Source: Cinclus cinclus
Taxonomy: Eukaryota; Chordata; Aves; Passeriformes; Cinclidae
Length of the DNA: 64,000 nt
Reading direction: 5' to 3'
Assembly: GCF_963662255.1 (NCBI RefSeq)
Contig: NC_085047.1
Location: forward strand, 49,660,006-49,724,005
Shown: positions 36,001-48,946 of the stretch, in pieces
How positions within the stretch are numbered: position 1 is the stretch's first letter
Layout: each line of letters starts with the position of its first letter
Made by a program: the position numbers and the translations under genes
Notes under the pieces: generated by a model
The model's input: the letters and a program-made list of their open reading frames with translations, nothing else
The model's database searches: none
What the model was told of the DNA's origin: nothing

Positions 36001-39000
36001 GGCATGCACTATTTACTTGGCATAATGCTCTTTGGTTTTCCTGTACCGCATGTTGCGATGCATGCTTCTCTTCCATTTCCTTTTTACCTCTGAGATTACT
36101 GAAAACCAGTTTACTGACAACAAAGGGAAAAGGGCCTGCCTGTACTTTGAATATTTCTATCCTTGGGAAATCTTTCACATGCTGTAAGCAGTAGTGTTCA
36201 AGAAAATCAGCGAGCTATCAAAAATAGAGCAGCAAGTAGTGCGCTCCATTTATTTTTGTCTCCCAGCTCTTCATATTGGATTAGGAAACATTAAATATTT
36301 TAAACTGAGGAATGGCAAAAGATGAATTCTGGGCATGATTCTAAATCCTGACTGTACTAGAAAAAGATAAATCAAACCTGTATACTGTTTGGTGATGAAT
36401 AAATACTCAGTGTTGTTTAAAAAATGCATAAATTGACATTGTTTTGAACTCCCTTGCCATTAAATTAACTCAGCCTTGAGGAAATACTTTAATAGCTGCT
36501 CCAAGCAGAGAATCCAAAATAGTCTAAAATTTCCAGTACATGATCCAAGTCAGTCTCAAACCTATTTCTGTTCTCTCTTTCCCCCTTTCTCACATCAGTA
36601 AAATGTTACACATTAGAGAGCACTTTCTGTTTTCTTTTGAAGTAAATAACCTATTGAACATTCCATGAAGCTAAGTTGATATTTTAAAAGATATTATTTT
36701 ACAAAAATATATCATGGGGGCTTCATGGTACCTTCCTGTGGTCCTCCAAATGTCCATTAAAGTTGATTCTTATTGAGGTTTATCCTCGTCTGTGTTCCTC
36801 TCAGCCCACACTCCAGTTATTAACTATTACAGTGCGAACTGTTCACCCTTTTGTGCTGTTCCAACACCTATTGCAGTTACTGTAGAGTCATCAGGGTTGG
36901 AGTCTGCCTACTTCTTTCAAATGGAAAGAAGTAAAACTTAAATAAAATACAGGAATGGGCAGCTCTACAGAATGCAGGTTCAATTCATTTAATTGCTTAT
37001 ATGAACTAACTGCAGTTGTTACCCTTCACTGCTTAAATGAAAATGTTTATTTCTGTTCAAAAATGTTGTCAGCTCCAACACAGCAGAATACTGACAATAG
37101 CTATAAGGACAGCAATAACTTGTAGCCAGTGTGTAATTTGTGCTTGATGTGTGTGTAATTGATAAAAATTGCTTTCAGTTGGTAACAATGGAAGAATACA
37201 CCATGCTCCATATATCTGTCAGGACAGCTTTGTACTGGTTTTGATGATCTTTGGAAGTGTTGCAATAAGACAGAAGGTCAGTGCACTTCATTCTTTTTAA
37301 ATGAGTTTCCATATGGTCTTTAGTGTGTAATATAGAAAGTGAAGGCACTCTGGGCTTTCTGAGGAAGCATCATTTAGGTTAAGCTAATGTCAGCATGTAG
37401 GGATTGTTGTGAAACTCTAGTCTGGTTGCTTGTATAAAGAAGGTTATCAGCCAGTACTCAAGTGATTCTTGTTTGAATAAATCTTCTCTGTCAGGAAAAA
37501 AAGTAATCATGAATTAAAGATGAAAGAGCCAGGATGAGTGAGTGTGTGTGTGATGACAGAGTAGTCTGTCTTACTGGCAAGAAAAAAAAGAGAAGGATCA
37601 AGGGATCAGGGTCTTTAACAAGGGTGGGCAGAGAAACATCCCTGAGGGAGTCATTTAGATACAGCAAGGAAAGGGTAGTTTTATTCCCATCTTCTCAAGG
37701 CCCTCTCTCCTAATAGAGGAGCAGGATGAGGAACAGCCACCTGTGAGGGGCACTATGCTGATTGCTTCCTTTGCCATCTGGGAAAATTTATTCCTCCTGC
37801 TTCCACACTGACTAAGATGGGAGTAATATTTTTCCTGTGTTTCTGGGACAGGAGCGCACTTGGATGTCCATGAGAGTCAGGTACTTGTTCCTGGCACTTC
37901 CATTTAAAGGGGTCATTTGGCTCTTTGGTAAGACAACAGAGTCTACAGCCATAGGAGATGCCAGCTCCCTAAATTGCTGATACAATATACCTAAAAAAAT
38001 TGTTGCTTCGTCTGAAGAAAACAGGATTAGTACACAAATTGCATTATTGGTGAGGACCTGAGCAGAGAGAAGACAAGCTCAAATGCCACTGAAAAGGGAT
38101 TTATTAGGCTAAGGTGAAGATTTTAATAGAGTCCTTCCAAAACTGATCTGGGAACTAATCTTATTTAGTATTTTAATTTCTGACCTTGGTGGGGGTTTGT
38201 TAATGAAATTTGCTGACTATCTCAGGTGTGAAAGCTGCATCAATAAAGAAGAGATTTGTTTACCATACAAAGAGTCAGATGACCTTGAATCCCCTAGTAA
38301 CAGAAGTGGGATGAAACTCGATTGTACAAAAATACAAGTTCCTGCACTTAGAAACTAATTACAGGAATTTTTGCTACAAGCTAAGAGGATCAGCTGGAAA
38401 AACCTCAATGGGAAGATCTGGTTGTATTTCCTACCCTGTGACGATTAATAAAATCAATGGTATATGACTCTGAAAATATCAGAAACAATCCCAGAGATTA
38501 ATAGAAAGGATTATTTCAGCAGAGGAATATGAACTCCACCTCATAAGAGTTTGTCATAACCTCCTTTGGAATTTCATCTTAATCCAAAGAGATTAACTCC
38601 AAATGGCAAAAAGGCAGAAAGGCCTTCCTGCCAGTGGCAGGAAACTTCATAGCCACAAGTGAGGGGAAATTCCCATATCTCCTGATAATTTGGCGAAGTG
38701 AAAGCCCAGAGGAGGTGTAGCCTCAAAATACATACAGGTGGCCATTTAGTGACCAGTGATGGTTTCTTCGTTATGGTGGATCTATTTCATTTCACTTTTG
38801 AGGACTGCTAGCAAATACTGTAAGGGAACACTGCAGCTACATCTGGATATATAAGCTGGTACCTGGAGAGAAATGTCTACAAGTTTTCTCTGGGTTTGGT
38901 TTTCTTTCCCTTGATTTCCAGCTTAAGTGTGTTCTTCACCCCAAAGATGCAGAAAAAGGGCTACTAAAGTGATCAGAAGGATGAACAGCCTGATGTATAA

Positions 39001-41766
39001 GATAAAACATAAAAGATTTGTCTTGGTTAGTATTACACCGTCATGCTTATAAATATTGTGATGGGGAGATAAAAGTGAGGATAAAGAAAATATTAAATGA
39101 ATGCACCCTGTTGGCTTGAAAGCATCTGGGTACATAAGGCTGTGTAGAAACTTAGACCTGAAATTTTTAAGAATTTACAAATTAGGAGGTTCTTAATATA
39201 GGAGGAAAGAGGCTCAGGAAGAACTCCTTGTAGACATAGCTAAAAAAGCCCCACACCTTTTAAGCCCATGATCAGCACTGTGTGATACAGTTCCTAACCA
39301 TATCAGGACTGTGAATTTCAGTATACAGATTCTCCAGTCAGTCTCTGTATTTTGCTACTTTTTGCTACCATGGTATGAGACACATAGTCAGGCCAGAGCA
39401 TTTTTAAGCATTATAGGAACGTCTCAGCAGCATTGTATGGACAGAGATTCTCCTGCTTTGACTTTAACGCATACATAGCAGTCAAGATGATTTCATCAGG
39501 GCTTTCATTCATTTTAACTTACTCAAGTATAATGGAAGCTGCCTACATTCTCCTATTCAGAATCACAGATGTATCATCATAATTGTAACTGCATTGTTTG
39601 TCTTATTTTTGCACTGAGTAGAAATAATAGCACATTCCTAATGATTTTTTAAGATATTGCTGTATATGTCCAACTGTGTATTAAGGTGGCAGAAAACTGT
39701 TGGTTTTTTTCTAGAAAATGTGAAAATAATTGTGTATTCATATTTTCAAAGCCTCCTCCTTTTAGCTTTTTAACCTGTGGTTAGTGTTGTTTTCACTGAA
39801 AGGGATGGTAAAAGGAAAAAGAAGATAGGCAGAAGGAGGGGGAAAAACCCTCAAAAGATTGGTGCACTAGCTAGAATAGCACAAATTGTATTCTGCAAAA
39901 AACTTGGAAGGCAGAAAACACCCATTCCTTATAATGAAATGTTGTTTTCAATTTGGCATGAACAGGGCTCTTCAGCCTAAGGAAGAAAAGTCTGGCTGGA
40001 TACAGTAAGTCTTCAAGTCATGAAAAGGTGTTACAAGAAGTAATGGTCTGTTCTCAGTGCCCAAGGTTGATAGAACAAGTAGCTAATGGGTGAAAATTGC
40101 AGAAGCACTGAAGTGGAACATTATAAACCCCATTTTAAATAAGGGATGCTGTAGGCAGGGAAGCTCACGTGGGAGGTTGCAGAAGTGTTGTCATCCAAAG
40201 GAGATCCTGAGAAGTGATGTGTATTCCGCTTGCGCCACTGGGCTGCACAGGGACACTGAGCATTTCTTACAGGCTTCTGCTGACTCCCAGCATGGCTGGA
40301 GTAAGGGATCAGCACTGTTCACTCCTGAAATGTCTCTCCTCAATAAATACTGTTAAACTGGACAAATGCGAACACACACACACAAACACACACATACACA
40401 CACACAGACCCCAACAGAAAAAGTACCCCAAAACAAACAAAACAAAGAAAAAAATCATACTTTGACTTCCTTTTTCTGATTTAGTCTGTTGCATGTACTT
40501 CAGTCACTTATTTGCAATGGCAAGATTTTTTTCTCTTTATAATTTCTTTTATGATGTCCACAAGTTGGCATGCGACTTGTTTTGAGCACTCCAGAAGCAT
40601 CTCTTGGCCAAGTTCTCTAGTTGTACAGTTCAGAAGTCCAAAGGAAGATCTGAAGTTATGACCTTGTGCTATTTTATGGGCAAAGATGTTTAATAATGCC
40701 TTGACAACTTGGGCAACAAAACAAGAACTCTGACTGAAAGCAGCACAAATAACACACAAGTTGTTGTTTTCTTTAATGCGAGCAATGTATTGATTTCTGC
40801 AGAGGTTAATGTTTCCAGAGACAGTTTTTAGAAGTAATTTGTAATAAAAATCGTCTTCTGGCCATATTGGCTTGTAAAAGACTGGTAGATGTTATAATGT
40901 TATTGTCAGCAGCACATTAGACATAAACTGAGGATGTTAGGATCTTTGAAAAAGAAAGGAATGCTCCTCTCTTCCACTGAAGACCAAGTTATCGCTATAG
41001 AATACAATGAGGGGAACAACCATCCCCTTTTAAAACAATCCCTTGGAAACAAAGTACAAAGCAGATCATGTGATTCTGAGATCCACTTTGGTGATAGTTA
41101 CTGTTCTTTAGTGTGTGTCTCTCTCTTAAAAGCTGAGTGTTGTACAATTCAAAAAGGTGCAAACTGTAGTACAAAGGGGCTGATAAGGAATGATTTATGG
41201 AGGGAGACTGGCAGAGTTCAACACATTCACATCTTTTGAGGCAAAGATTTGATAGTTGCTGGTGATTTTTCACTGTTTTCTCCTCAACTGAAAATCTGTG
41301 TAAAGAGCTGGCTAAATAATTTACACATGGTTAATACTGAAGTAGGGAGTTATTCCTTCAAGGCCAGCATTTCCTGGCTGCTCTTTCATGCTTGAATGGG
41401 TTCCTCTGCACACACTGAGAAGCCTTCAGGAAGCACGCAACCAGCGGTCTCACTTAGCTCTGGTACCTTTTAAAATAGCAGAGACATAACTCCTTCCCAC
41501 AGCCTCAGCACATCTTTCCTCATTCTTCTCTCTGTTTCTCATTCATCAATACAGTAACTGGTCACCCCACTTATACTCATCACTGTTTCTTTACGAGTCT
41601 ATAAAACGGGCAGAAAGCAGTGTTGGACTTCCTAATGCTTCCCAAGTGGTTTTACTTCAAATCATAATTACTAATTTCAGTTAGATGGTTTAATATTTCA
41701 TTTTGTTAGTTCTGTGTGAAAGGGTCTTCTTCTGACCAGTCTTATCAGAAAGCCCTGTCAGTTGTG
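33093..41766 (+). other. MTUS2: MTUS2 downstream intron, between the two CR1 fragments: no gene seen
   Basis: AT-rich intronic DNA with a CA microsatellite near its end. The open frames are short and unrecognised. The frame at 34998-35240 (-) has a varied composition, but no start context, splice sites or family match that I can see. Confidence 0.65.
40372..40408. repeat. (CA)n microsatellite, interrupted
   Basis: CA units broken by AAA and ATA, followed by an A/C-rich stretch (to about 40450) with AACAAACAAAACAAAG. Probably polymorphic. Confidence 0.95.
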
Positions 41767-42039
41767 GCAATAGGACAGGGATTAATAGCTTTAAAATGAA
41801 AGAGGGCATGTTTAGATTGGACATGGGGAAGAAACTCTTCGCTGTGTAGGGGGTGAGGCACTGGAACAGTGTGCTCAGAGAAGCTGTGGGTGCCTTATCA
41901 CTGACAGGGTTCAGGGCCAGGTTAGATGGATCTTTCAGCAACCTGGTCTAGTGGAAGGTGTCCCTGCCCATGGTAGGGGTGTTGGAACTAGATAATCTTT
42001 TGGTTCTTTCCAACCCAAAACATTATACTCTTCTGTGAA
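41767..42039 (+). mobile_element. CR1 LINE 3' fragment, truncated
   Basis: Typical CR1 blocks run in sense order: GGCAATAGGACAGGG near the start, GGCATGTTTAGATTGGACAT, GAGGCACTGGAACAGTG, CAGAGAAGCTGTGG, GGTTAGATGGATCTTTCAGC, AACCTGGTCTAGTGGAAGGT, GTCCCTGCCCATGG, TTGGAACTAGATAATC, then TTCCAACCC and a decayed ATTCTATG-like 3' end (ATTATACTCTTCTG). The reverse transcriptase tail can be traced (RLDMGKK, then RHWNSVLREAV) with an in-frame stop between these blocks, so it is a dead copy. Only the last 0.27 kb is present. Its orientation is opposite to the copy at 32694. Confidence 0.95.
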
Positions 42040-43838
42040 AATAGTTCTTCCAAGTGCTGTGTTTGTGATTGTTATCAGCAAATAACTTTCAATAGCTGCA
42101 TGAAGAACTACTGAGAAGGTGTGACACATCATTTGGATCATGAAACAGATCTGATGAAGAACTGCAAAAAACATATATTGCATTCTGTTATGTGCACATG
42201 GATTTTAAGTACACAGCCACCAGCTAAGGCACATGTGTGCCTGTATGGACTCATGGAGACATGAAAGATTATCTTAAACAGCCCAAAGGGGAAAAAAAAC
42301 AAAACATACCCATATGACTGTTCTTTTAGCTGGTGTTTATGACTTTTTAGTGCCTTGTTTCTGTAAAGCAGATAGTTTTATATGACAAATAATTCTGTAG
42401 AATGGTTCAGAAACTCTTGCTGTACATCTTTTAAGTAGTCATAATCCTGATTTACAGACAACATGTTTTGGCCTGCACCAGCTTAATGCAGCAATACTAG
42501 TGTCTAATTTCTCCTGGGTGTAATTTTCATTGGCTATAGCGGAGAAGTAAATGCACAAAGGAATGAGTGAATCCATTCAACAAAAATGCATTGCACATGA
42601 ATACTTCTACTGGCTGGAGATTTTTCTGCTATGTCTAATTGGCCATGACATATTGTATTACAAATTCCCTTGATTTCAGCAGTTTTCATAGTTTTGTGAA
42701 TCTCTATTTGCGTGAAGATTTTTCTCTTTTTTTTCTCTTCTTCTTTTTTTTCAAAGTAATTTTCCCTATTGGCTCTTAGTTATAACTTTTCTTCCAGTAG
42801 CATTTAACTCATGGTGCTTATTTACGTGCCCATGCCTATAATCTGCTAAATACTGGGTGCACACACATGCACAGAGACCCCTGTGCATGCCTGCACATAT
42901 ATAGAAAAGCAGAAATTATTATGCAGAAACTTGTGTCCTGAAGAGGCACGTTAAGAAGGACTGACAAAATGGGCTAGTTGTCTGAAATTCTGCCCATAGT
43001 TCGATATCGGTAATTGTTTAAAATTCTACTATCCACATCAGATATAGACCTCTGTTTGCACCCCAGTTATTAATGACTTGTTTGGCTGAGAGCCTTAGCA
43101 GAGAGGGCCTCTTCCTGCTACCTTCCTGCTAATGGCTTTCCTAGATGAGTACTTACATGTTGGACAATCCCTGGCTGTGGTTGCAGAGTGTAGGGAAAGC
43201 ACCGGCTGACTTCGTTCATAAAGCAAATAAATTATCTGATATCTATTCAGGGTATTTCCTTGTTTATCCTTGCCATTGATCTTCAGTTTAATTATTTCTG
43301 TTGAACTGACTCTAGTTACTTCCTGAAGAAATCACATATTAAACTTGTCCCTTCTAGCTATTCCTAGTCTTTCTTGTGCAGATTCCCAGTCCCTAATGAG
43401 ATATTGCCTTCTTCTTGTACAAACACTCCTATAAATTCAGTTTGCTGTATCCATGTGTGTATTTTCTTAATTCTCTGTGAATTGCTGGATTATGTGCTCC
43501 CAACTTGTCTTTCTGCACAGTACTTTGGATAACCTGTTTCTCATGAATCTGAGAAGAATTGGGAGACAAATTTCTGAGGTTTCTCCATAACCTTTGGAGA
43601 CTTCAGTTTTCTTTCTTCACCAGCTTTGCATATGTCCTTCTGGCTCAACTTTAAGAGCTCAAACATTAAATCCTGAGATCTCCAGCATGGGTGCCCACCA
43701 GTATGAACCAATAGGCTGTTCCAGAAACCTTTATAGGTGTTCCTGGTCATTTAGTTGGTCATCTACAGGTGGTTCTATGAAAAACAAAAGTCTGTGTGTA
43801 ATAACACACAGTATTTTTTAGGTAATCATCATATAAAT
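42040..43838 (+). other. MTUS2: MTUS2 intron between CR1 fragment and SINE: no gene seen
   Basis: AT-rich sequence with a polypyrimidine patch at 42717-42753. No repeat family or exon was recognised. Confidence 0.65.
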
Positions 43839-43971
43839 GGCACTGAGATTAGCTCATCATTAGAGCATCATACTAATAAAGCCAAGGTTGTGGGTTAAAT
43901 CCCCATATGGGCCATTCACTTAGGAGCTGGATCCTCGTGGGTCCCTTCCAAATCAGAATATTATGTGAAAA
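43839..43971 (+). mobile_element. tRNA-Ile-derived SINE with CR1-like tail (TguSINE1 type)
   Basis: The first about 76 bp resemble a tRNA-Ile(AAT) gene: the A-box region TTAGCTCATCATTAGAGC, an anticodon loop CTAATAA with AAT in place, then AAGGTTGTGGG, a T-loop GGTTAAATCC, and closing TATGGGCCA. The tail GGATCCTCGTGGGTCCCTTC, then CAAATCAGAATATTATGTGA, is the 3' end shared with CR1 LINEs, which supply the mobilising machinery. This tRNA-Ile plus CR1-tail structure is known from songbird genomes. The B box has lost the conserved CG (GGTTCGATCC to GGTTAAATCC), and stem positions are mutated, so it should not act as a tRNA gene or as an active SINE. Confidence 0.85.
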
Positions 43972-45632
43972 TAAAAAGAAATGAAATGAATCAAAAGAAA
44001 AGGTTATCTTTGTAATGCTTTATGGCCTGTTGCATGCAACACATACAGGCTGCATGGTGACCAGCTCAGGAGGCAGGAGATGAATTAGTGCTGAGTCCCT
44101 GCTGCTCAGTGAGCACCCCCAGGATTGTTCCTGGCATGCCATTGAAACTGGGATCTGAAAGGAGCAGTAGAAAACCAGGATATGGTTGTGTAATTGTAAT
44201 CCATTTGCACAGGAGGATAGAGTTAATAATTCATTGGCAAAGTTTTCTGCAAAGTTCTTCATATTGCAAATCTAAACAGGTTTTTTTGCTCTCAAGTTCC
44301 AATTACTTGGTGCAGATACATTCCTTATCATAAGGTCGTTTTCGTTGTTAAAAAAAAATGTATAAATGTATAAATTAAATGTTCTCATTTGGAATGAAAC
44401 TTTCTTTAATATACCTTGGTCCAAAAATGGGATTTCGACCAAGACTTCAAGGACATTTGCAAAACAATTTGAATAGGAAGGGAAATAAATATTTGTCTTC
44501 AAAAAAATATTTCTAGTGAAAAACAGAAAAGTGGGGTTTCTGTCAGAAATAATTCAGTGGAGAAACAAGTTTAGACTTTGGAAACCTGGCTGTAAATGGG
44601 CGATGCCTTTGCAATGTAGAAAGAGGCAAGCTCACAGATAAATATTAAATAATGAAGAAAAAAAAATATTTCTCACTACTTGCAGTCCATGGTTATGAAA
44701 GAATAATTGTAATCTTCCTAAGGATATGTACATTTTACAATTAAAATGTACTTGATATAGTGATTTAGCAGCACATCAGGCTGTAATAAGCAGAAAATAG
44801 GAGGGAATTATCTGTCTTCTTATTGTTAGGAAGCCTTTCTGTCTGTATGTGAGAAGCGTGAGAAATTCTGGGGTGACTGCAGAGGAAGGGTCATGTTTAG
44901 TATCCCATTCTGCTACAGGCACCATAGATTAGCTGACCTCCAAGGTCACATCTGATATTCTCAATGCCCTGGCTGTGTAAAATACTGTTATTTACTGATA
45001 TCTTCAGTTTTGGGGAACTTGGCATTCAAATAAAACAAATTGGCTGATGAGAATCAAGAGTGAAACAATATCATGCAAAATGTCATTTTCCAATCACTAA
45101 AAGGCATCTTTTTATGGATTAAACCCTTCCCTGGGGCGGTGGCCAAGGAAGCAAATGTGTGATAGCCTCTCTTCATCAGACAGCTTGCTTTCTAGCATGG
45201 TCAGTTTTCCATAGCAATCCATCACGCTGAAGCACTGCTCCTGTGAGCCCCACAACTCCATGGATAAGGATGGCAGCAGGGAACTCAATATGTAATTACT
45301 ACGATGACATCCTCCACCAAATTATACGAGCTGGTCACAAAGCAAGGTCACAGAAAATGCGTTATATTCTTGCTGCCACATTAACAGGAGCTCCAACACC
45401 AGGCACATTTTGCATTCTAAATCATTAGTTCTGCATCTCCCTCTCAATCTTTTTTTTAGTCTTCCAAATGAAAGTAATATTTTACTTATAAGGCTTTGAA
45501 ATCATAGTTTTATTTGTTGCCTTTGAAAATATTAATGTACTTAAATGAGAAAAACACTGCGAGCTACAAAGTCTGTCTGTTCCCGAACACACAAAAAGTA
45601 CATGAAAGCCTTTCACACAATTAACTAGATTT

Positions 45633-45650
45633 ATTGTTGTTGTTGTTGTG
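45633..45650. repeat. (TTG)6 trinucleotide repeat
   Basis: Six TTG/TGT units followed by TGTGG. Short simple repeat. Confidence 0.85.
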
Positions 45651-48600
45651 TGGTTATTTTCTGGATAACAAAGAAAAGAGCAATTTAATAAGGGAATCAA
45701 ACAAATGGGAAGTTCTTTATGAAGAGAAGCTGATAATGAGTACTTGAAGACTTCTGTTTTCTTTTTTTATATTGATATGAAACAGCAGGTGATTTCCTTT
45801 AACTGTGAAGAGTACAGTAAATTAATATTGCCAAAAGGCATTGAGGAAGACACATTCCACTACTAATAAAATATTGATAAACATGTGAGGTTTTTCTCAC
45901 ATTAAATATTCTTCATATATGGTACCCTACAAGAAAAGCTGAGCACACAGCTTTTAATCCAGCCACCGTCTACTAATGAAAATCTCATTTCAAGGGATGA
46001 AAACAGTTTGGAGTAGAGGCAATTTTTAAAAGATATATATCCTTCTTAATTTTTTATGCAGACTATAGGCCTGCTTGTTTAGGTGTGTGCCTGTATATGA
46101 GCATACCAATTATAGACACAAGAATACTTGTAGCTGTGCTCAAAAACCCCAACCTGTCAGGCAAAAAAAAAGGTTTAAGCTTCAAAGGCAAAAAAGTTCT
46201 TCACCATTTTATGGTACTTTTTCTGTGTAAGGTGTGGCCTCAATCCTTATCCACTGTCTGCTTTCCAACTCCATTATGAATTTGTAACAAATAGCTGTAG
46301 CCTATTTGGAGCTGTAGCTTCAAACACAAAGGCAGGACAATTTCTCTTTATCACTGATCTTTTCATCATTTGATGGAAGGACATTTCTCAGTGACCCCTT
46401 TACAGAGACGCCCCTTCCAAAAAATTGCATCAGAAGGCCTTGTGTGGGATGCTCAGAGGAGGAGGAACATGAAAATTGCAACCACCTGTAAAAAATTTGG
46501 TTCGGCTGTTGTATCATTCTCCCAAAGTGAGGGGTTTGGTTTTGCAGTCCAGGTCACTCTCCAGTGTGGCAGTCAGTTGCTTTGACTGTAAAATCATTGT
46601 CCTTTCTCATCCTTTACTCTCCTGCCCCATTGACTGACAACCTCCCAGTAGGGTTAGCCAACCCTGTCACCCAGTGGAGTGCTAGTAGACATGGGTTTTC
46701 CAATATCTGCAGCAAAGCCTTGGAGTTCTGCACAATAACAATATGCTGCAAAGAGTTGTTTCTCACTGCTCAGCCTGGATTTATTCCCTGAGCATAATTC
46801 AGTGTGTGGGCTGAGGGAGGCAGTGCGGATGAAGTAAAGAAATATTCTGAACCCCTTCAACTAAAAATAAGCAAAAAAATCTAATAAAGTGATTGGGGGG
46901 CGGGGTGTGGAATTCTAAATTATTGAAGTGTATTTAGGTGATAGATTTTTGAAAACAGGATTTTCAGTAGAAAGTGTCTGCTCATCCTCAGCAGCAGTGC
47001 CATTTTGACCTATATGTCACTTTTCTAGTCGAGGTGCAGCTGGAGTGGAGATGTCCCTCTATCCCTCTGAGAGGCTGCCCCCCAGTGTGGATGTAGCCAT
47101 GCCTAGACACACACAGGTAGGCTATGGCAGTGTCTCATAACCTCTTGCCCATCAGTCTTGGGGGTTACACTAGCGTCACATCCTCTGGAGAGCTGCAAAT
47201 GACTACAGAGATAAAAAGAAAATAGCTGTTGAGAAAATGTGTTTTTTTCCCCAGACTGAGCTGGGCTTTGAGCAGGACAGCTTCCCTCTCTCTTTTCAGG
47301 GATCAAAGAGGCCCTGCCTACTTTGTATCTGCCACATTGAGAATGCAGACTCGCACTGCTTTTTGATTCACAATACACACACAATTCAACCTTGATTGCT
47401 TTTCTCTGTTTCTCTTTCTGTTTCTGTGGTGTTAAGCTCAGAAGAACATCCCCCAGGGAACCTGGTTTGATTCCTGGGCACAGTTTGTATGTGGCATCTG
47501 GGACAAGCAGGCTCTCAAAGCTCAGCTCTTGCAGTGCAAGCACAGTAGAGTGAGTACCCTACCAAGAGTCCCTTGTGTTGAGCTGGGCTGTTTTTCTCTG
47601 CATGGAAGATAGAATAGGGTTTTCAGAGCATAATGAAACATCTGAAAGCTGAAAAAAACACATCTGTTTAAAGAACACCTTTTCCTAGTAGTGCCTGAAC
47701 CATGAGTACTGACAAGTTTGAAATCCCTACTCAGGAATTATAATTTCTCTTGTCATACGTTCCCTATCTGTACATCTTAGAGGTTTGGTTTTGTCACACA
47801 TGAGTTATTTTCACGCTCAAAAATTTTTAAGAGATTTGTTGTTATGGATGATACCCTTTTAAAGAAGCTGTTAGAAGAAGAAAAAGCTTGCCTTTTTTTT
47901 TTAAATTAACTTTTGCTTGCTTTTTTAAAATAAAAATATTTTTCTGTTTCAGACAGAGAAAGCAAAGTGGACCCAATGGTATAATATATAGAGATCCTAT
48001 CAGACTTCACGTAATACTAAAATTATAAATCTATCTTTGCTTTAATTAAACTACTAAAGCAGTTGATCTTTTAACCAGAAAAATTGTTACTCTGAGATGA
48101 AAAAATGGATGGGAGTAGGAAAAGACCCCATGACCAGTTAAATCCCTCATTTTTAATTATTTAGTATGCTGTAGTATTTATGTGAAGTTTAGAATTTTTA
48201 CATGTCTGTATGTCAGAGGACTTGTAAGCTATGGCAGTGTGCTGGGAGCTCAAGCACAGGACACAGCTCTCGTGTCCCTTTGGTCTTGGCTTTCAGGCTC
48301 TGCTTTGCTGCATCCTTCTTCCATCTTTCTTTGTGGTATGGAATGCAAAGGTATCTCAGGTTGCCCTGGAAACCTTAATTTTTACTTCAATGGAGAGTTT
48401 GCTGGTTAAGATTTCCATCTTTAAAATTACATTAATTTTTCAAAGTATAATTATTTACATAAAGATATTTCTTTTGCAATGTTTGAACAGTTCAGTAGAT
48501 ATTGTAGGAATCTAATTCTGAGTAAGAGTTTCATGCATTTGGGGATAACAATTAAAGATAAACTACAGAGGTGATGTCTATACGTATTTGCTCTTGATTG

Positions 48601-48889
48601 TTTGAAGGGCTATGTGTTGGTTACTCAATATATTTTCATAATTATGTGGACATGGATTTCCCTTCAGGTTGAAGCCATCCCTTAGGGATGTGCTTATTGT
48701 CTTTGGAAATTATTACTCAGCCTTGTAGGGGTGCCAACAATTAAAGTCCAGACAATTTTGCCTGTCATTTAGTATTTTTTGCAGTTTTCAGAAACTGTTT
48801 TGCAAATCAAGCAGATCTATGGTTTCTCAACAAGGCTCAAGTGAAATATTTTTCACAATTTCAAGAGATGTAAAACTTCAAGTTTTGCC

Positions 48890-48946
48890 AATTTCTCAAT
48901 GTAATGCTTTGTTATGGTAATTTTTCAATGTAATGCTTTGTATGGT
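48890..48946. repeat. Tandem duplication, 28-29 bp unit, two copies
   Basis: CAATGTAATGCTTTGT appears in both copies, preceded by AATTTCT or AATTTTT and followed by TATGGT. The copies differ by one substitution and a one-base indel, so the duplication is fairly young. Confidence 0.9.

Noticed and set aside
36880..36912. Possible short minus-strand CR1 end (AGAGTCATCAGGGTTGGAG)
   Set aside because: The match is too short and is not followed by further CR1 sequence.
39966..40003. 38-bp AG...GTAAGT interval that keeps the MTUS2 frame
   Set aside because: The acceptor has no pyrimidine tract, the interval is tiny, and similar coincidences are expected many times in 61 kb.
43839..43914. Functional tRNA-Ile(AAT) gene
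   Set aside because: The B box and several stem positions are mutated, and the copy is fused to a CR1-type tail, so it is a SINE head and not a tRNA gene.
44925..44965. Possible third CR1 3' end (GCTGACCTCCAAGGTCAC...)
   Set aside because: Only about 40 bp show weak resemblance, with no flanking CR1 blocks.
45243..45428. 61-codon frame with a varied, protein-like composition
   Set aside because: It lacks splice sites, a good start context or any recognised family; conservation would be needed to revive it.
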